NCBI GenBank assembly: GCA_937892025.1
Contig: CALAVA010000203.1
Coordinates: forward strand, 1 to 6,659
DNA length: 6,659 nt
Source of the DNA: an uncultured Bacteroidales bacterium
GTDB lineage: Bacteria > Bacteroidota > Bacteroidia > Bacteroidales > WCHB1-69
Reading direction: 5' to 3'
In this document: positions 5,127 through 6,659 of the stretch, piece by piece
Position numbering within the stretch: position 1 is the stretch's first letter
How the letters are laid out: each line of letters opens with the position of its first letter
Notes under the pieces: model-generated
What the model was told of the DNA's origin: nothing
Seen by the model: only the letters and a program-made list of their open reading frames with translations
Databases searched by the model: none
Translations under genes and position numbers: made by a program

Positions 5127-5930
5127 GGCTACAATGGCAACACAAGCACAATAGATAGAAAAATATATCAATTTTCCCTTTTTGACAATATTTATCATCC
5201 ATTTGCAGGCCAAACAACCTACAACAAATGCTGTTACAAAACCTACTATTGCAGATAGTATTGAAATATTGTTCATTGCTGTAGTAAAACCCACTTCGAA
5301 AATTTTCTTAACATCTAATAGTGCCTCTCCGAGTATGGGAGGAATAACCATTAAAAATGAAAATTGAGCTAATTTTTCTTTTTTGTTTCCGAGTAATAAA
5401 CCCGTGGCAATTGTTGAACCAGAACGGCTTAATCCCGGTAATACAGCAATGGCTTGAGCAATACCAATAATAAAAGCATGCCAACCCGAAATATGTTCTT
5501 TTTGTCTTGGTTTGGCAAAATAAGAAAACGCCAACAGCAAGGCCGTAACAAACAACATAATACCTACGATAAGCAATCCTGACCCAAAAATCTCTTCCAC
5601 TTTATCTTTAAAACAAAAGCCGACAATTGCTATTGGAATCATAGAAATAAGAATATTGATGGCATATTTTGTTCCATCGTTTAAATCTTTGTATGTTTTC
5701 CACGATTGTTTGGAAAAAATATCTTTAAAAATCCATACAATTTCTTTCCACAAAACCAACAATGTACTGCATACGGTTGCCACGTGCAACAAAACAGTAA
5801 AAGTTAGATTTTCTTCACCAGACAAACCGAACAAATGTCCAAAAATGGTCAAATGCCCACTACTGCTAACCGGCAAAAATTCTGTTAGCCCTTGAATGAT
5901 ACCTAAAATAAAGGCTTCTATTATGGACAT
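5103..5930 (-). CDS. uppP: Undecaprenyl-diphosphatase (UppP/BacA)
   Basis: This 275-residue integral membrane enzyme removes a phosphate from undecaprenyl pyrophosphate, recycling the lipid carrier for peptidoglycan and O-antigen synthesis; extra copies give bacitracin resistance. Both signature motifs are present: GLTEFLPVSSSGH at 14-26, with E17 and H26 matching E. coli E21 and H30, and PGLSRSGST at 165-173, with R169 as the conserved arginine. The first glutamate of the E. coli (E/Q)xxxE motif is Q13 here, a common variant. The rest is hydrophobic, with several membrane segments, and the length is typical. The ATG at 5930 overlaps the stop of the DUF3098 gene by one base (TAATG), so the two are translationally coupled. 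In many Bacteroidota truB follows; here a lipoprotein gene does instead. Confidence 0.97.
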   Translation of the reverse strand: MSIIEAFILGIIQGLTEFLPVSSSGHLTIFGHLFGLSGEENLTFTVLLHVATVCSTLLVLWKEIVWIFKDIFSKQSWKTYKDLNDGTKYAINILISMIPIAIVGFCFKDKVEEIFGSGLLIVGIMLFVTALLLAFSYFAKPRQKEHISGWHAFIIGIAQAIAVLPGLSRSGSTIATGLLLGNKKEKLAQFSFLMVIPPILGEALLDVKKIFEVGFTTAMNNISILSAIVGFVTAFVVGCLACKWMINIVKKGKLIYFSIYCACVAIVALVLHFGM

Positions 5931-6241
5931 TATTTAGTTGTTGTTGGTGTAGTTTCTTTTTCTTTATTGTCAAATTTCAACATAATAGCAAAAAATTCCA
6001 CAACAAACCCTAAAACTAAGATTATGGGAGAGATAATTAAACGCCTTGTGTCAAAAATGGCTTCACTAAATTGAGAAGGGTCGTCTGTGCCACCTCCTGA
6101 AAGTAAGATATATCCTATTGTTAATAATACAATGCCGACAAGCATCAAAATATAATTTATCTTACCAAAAGGCATGCCCGGTGCCCAACTTATACTTTGT
6201 TTTTCAGTTGTCGCTTTTTTTTTGTTTTTTGTTGTTGCCAT
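5930..6241 (-). CDS. DUF3098 family small membrane protein
   Basis: This 103-residue protein has a Lys-rich N-terminus, the family motif MPFGKINYI (23-31), a first membrane segment (about 29-48), a conserved-looking loop SGGGTDDP (48-55), a second membrane segment (about 68-88) and a polar tail. This matches DUF3098, a Bacteroidota family of unknown function usually encoded between ftsX and uppP, suggesting a link to cell-envelope growth or division. The ATG at 6241 (MATTKNKKK) is chosen. A longer reading from a GTG at 6274 adds 11 residues (starting MQNFERWF) that do not fit the family and is less likely. The stop overlaps the uppP start as TAATG. No ftsX gene lies directly upstream here. 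Confidence 0.88.
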   Translation of the reverse strand: MATTKNKKKATTEKQSISWAPGMPFGKINYILMLVGIVLLTIGYILLSGGGTDDPSQFSEAIFDTRRLIISPIILVLGFVVEFFAIMLKFDNKEKETTPTTTK

Positions 6242-6341
6242 AAAATAACAAAACCAACGTTCAAAATTTTGCACACTGGCCTATTAGATGTTATTAAGCA
6301 ATATTTAATTAGTAGCTATTTAAACAGACAATTCAGCTTCA

Positions 6342-6659
6342 TCATCTCTTAAGAATACTTGCCAATCCGATATATTCTGAGAAATCACCCTCTTCAATTT
6401 TATAGCGGTAAAAATAAGCATCTCCCTTCATGATATAACAACAAGAAACCATATTCTCATCCATAAAACAATTGTTGTCTCCGATAATATCCGTGATTAT
6501 TAAACCTATAGCAGTAAATATCTTGTTTTCTGATTTATCCTGATAGCATGGTGCTGCAAAGGTAGAAGCTAAGCATAATAACTTGTAATATGAATCATAC
6601 ATGGAAGCATAATCATATATAGCATCCATATCAATTTCTTCTTCGTTTTTTATGTTGAT
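6342..6659 (-). CDS. Hypothetical protein, C-terminal part (runs off right edge)
   Basis: I do not recognise this protein. The frame is open to the right edge: ten codons (INIKNEEEID) precede the internal ATG at 6629 with no stop, so the true start is probably outside the window. About 105 residues are visible. They are acidic and aromatic-rich (DAIYDYASMYDSYYKLL, then YFYRYKIEEGDFSEYIGLASILKR), with five cysteines including a CC pair (SCCYIM). There is no signal peptide in the visible part and no clear membrane span. The hydrophobic stretch IFTAIGLIITDIIG is short and looks like a buried strand or helix. It ends 100 bp before the DUF3098 start and sits where ftsX would usually be, but has no FtsX features. 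Confidence 0.6.
   Translation of the reverse strand: MNIKNEEEIDMDAIYDYASMYDSYYKLLCLASTFAAPCYQDKSENKIFTAIGLIITDIIGDNNCFMDENMVSCCYIMKGDAYFYRYKIEEGDFSEYIGLASILKR

Noticed and set aside
4996..5217. A 73-codon minus-strand frame crossing the end of uppP
   Set aside because: It overlaps uppP in another frame and has no recognisable features; it arises from low stop density.
6242..6274. GTG start extending the DUF3098 protein by 11 residues
   Set aside because: The added residues do not fit the family, and the ATG at 6241 gives the usual Lys-rich start.

Overview
The window looks like a piece of a low-GC Bacteroidota (Bacteroidales-type) chromosome. The signs are AT-rich DNA, A-rich leaders without Shine-Dalgarno sequences, promoter elements of the Bacteroidota form (TTTG, about 20 bases, TAnnTTTG), a TonB receptor with an N-terminal carboxypeptidase-like domain, and a DUF3098-uppP gene pair. 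Every gene I can support lies on the minus strand, so transcription runs from the right edge to the left edge. There are no tRNA, rRNA, CRISPR or insertion-sequence features.

In transcription order: (1) 6659-6342, the 3' part of an unrecognised gene open at the right edge. (2) 6241-5103, a translationally coupled pair: a DUF3098 small membrane protein followed by undecaprenyl-diphosphatase (uppP/bacA). A perfect 12-bp palindrome overlaps the uppP stop. (3) 4987-3863, a lipoprotein with an InlB-type repeat, a Gly-rich linker and a C-terminal domain resembling the C-type-lectin-like targets of diversity-generating retroelements (DGRs). Its last ~185 bp are about 61% GC, and its codons look like adenine-directed diversification of AAC codons. 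No reverse transcriptase or template repeat is present in the window. (4) 3737-447, a probable three-gene metal (likely copper) operon: a Cys-rich HYC_CC_PP-like secreted protein, a TonB-dependent outer-membrane receptor and a periplasmic HMA metal-binding protein. A good promoter lies at its head and a Rho-independent terminator at its end. A structured 149-bp spacer separates the first two genes. (5) 215 to the left edge, the N-terminus of a secreted protein with its own possible promoter.

The metal operon fits one pathway: the receptor would bind a metal at the outer membrane and move it inward, while the HMA protein and the Cys-rich protein would bind it in the periplasm. Copper is inferred from family context, not proven. 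The most interesting item is the DGR-like lipoprotein, which appears to be a target gene standing away from any DGR cassette.
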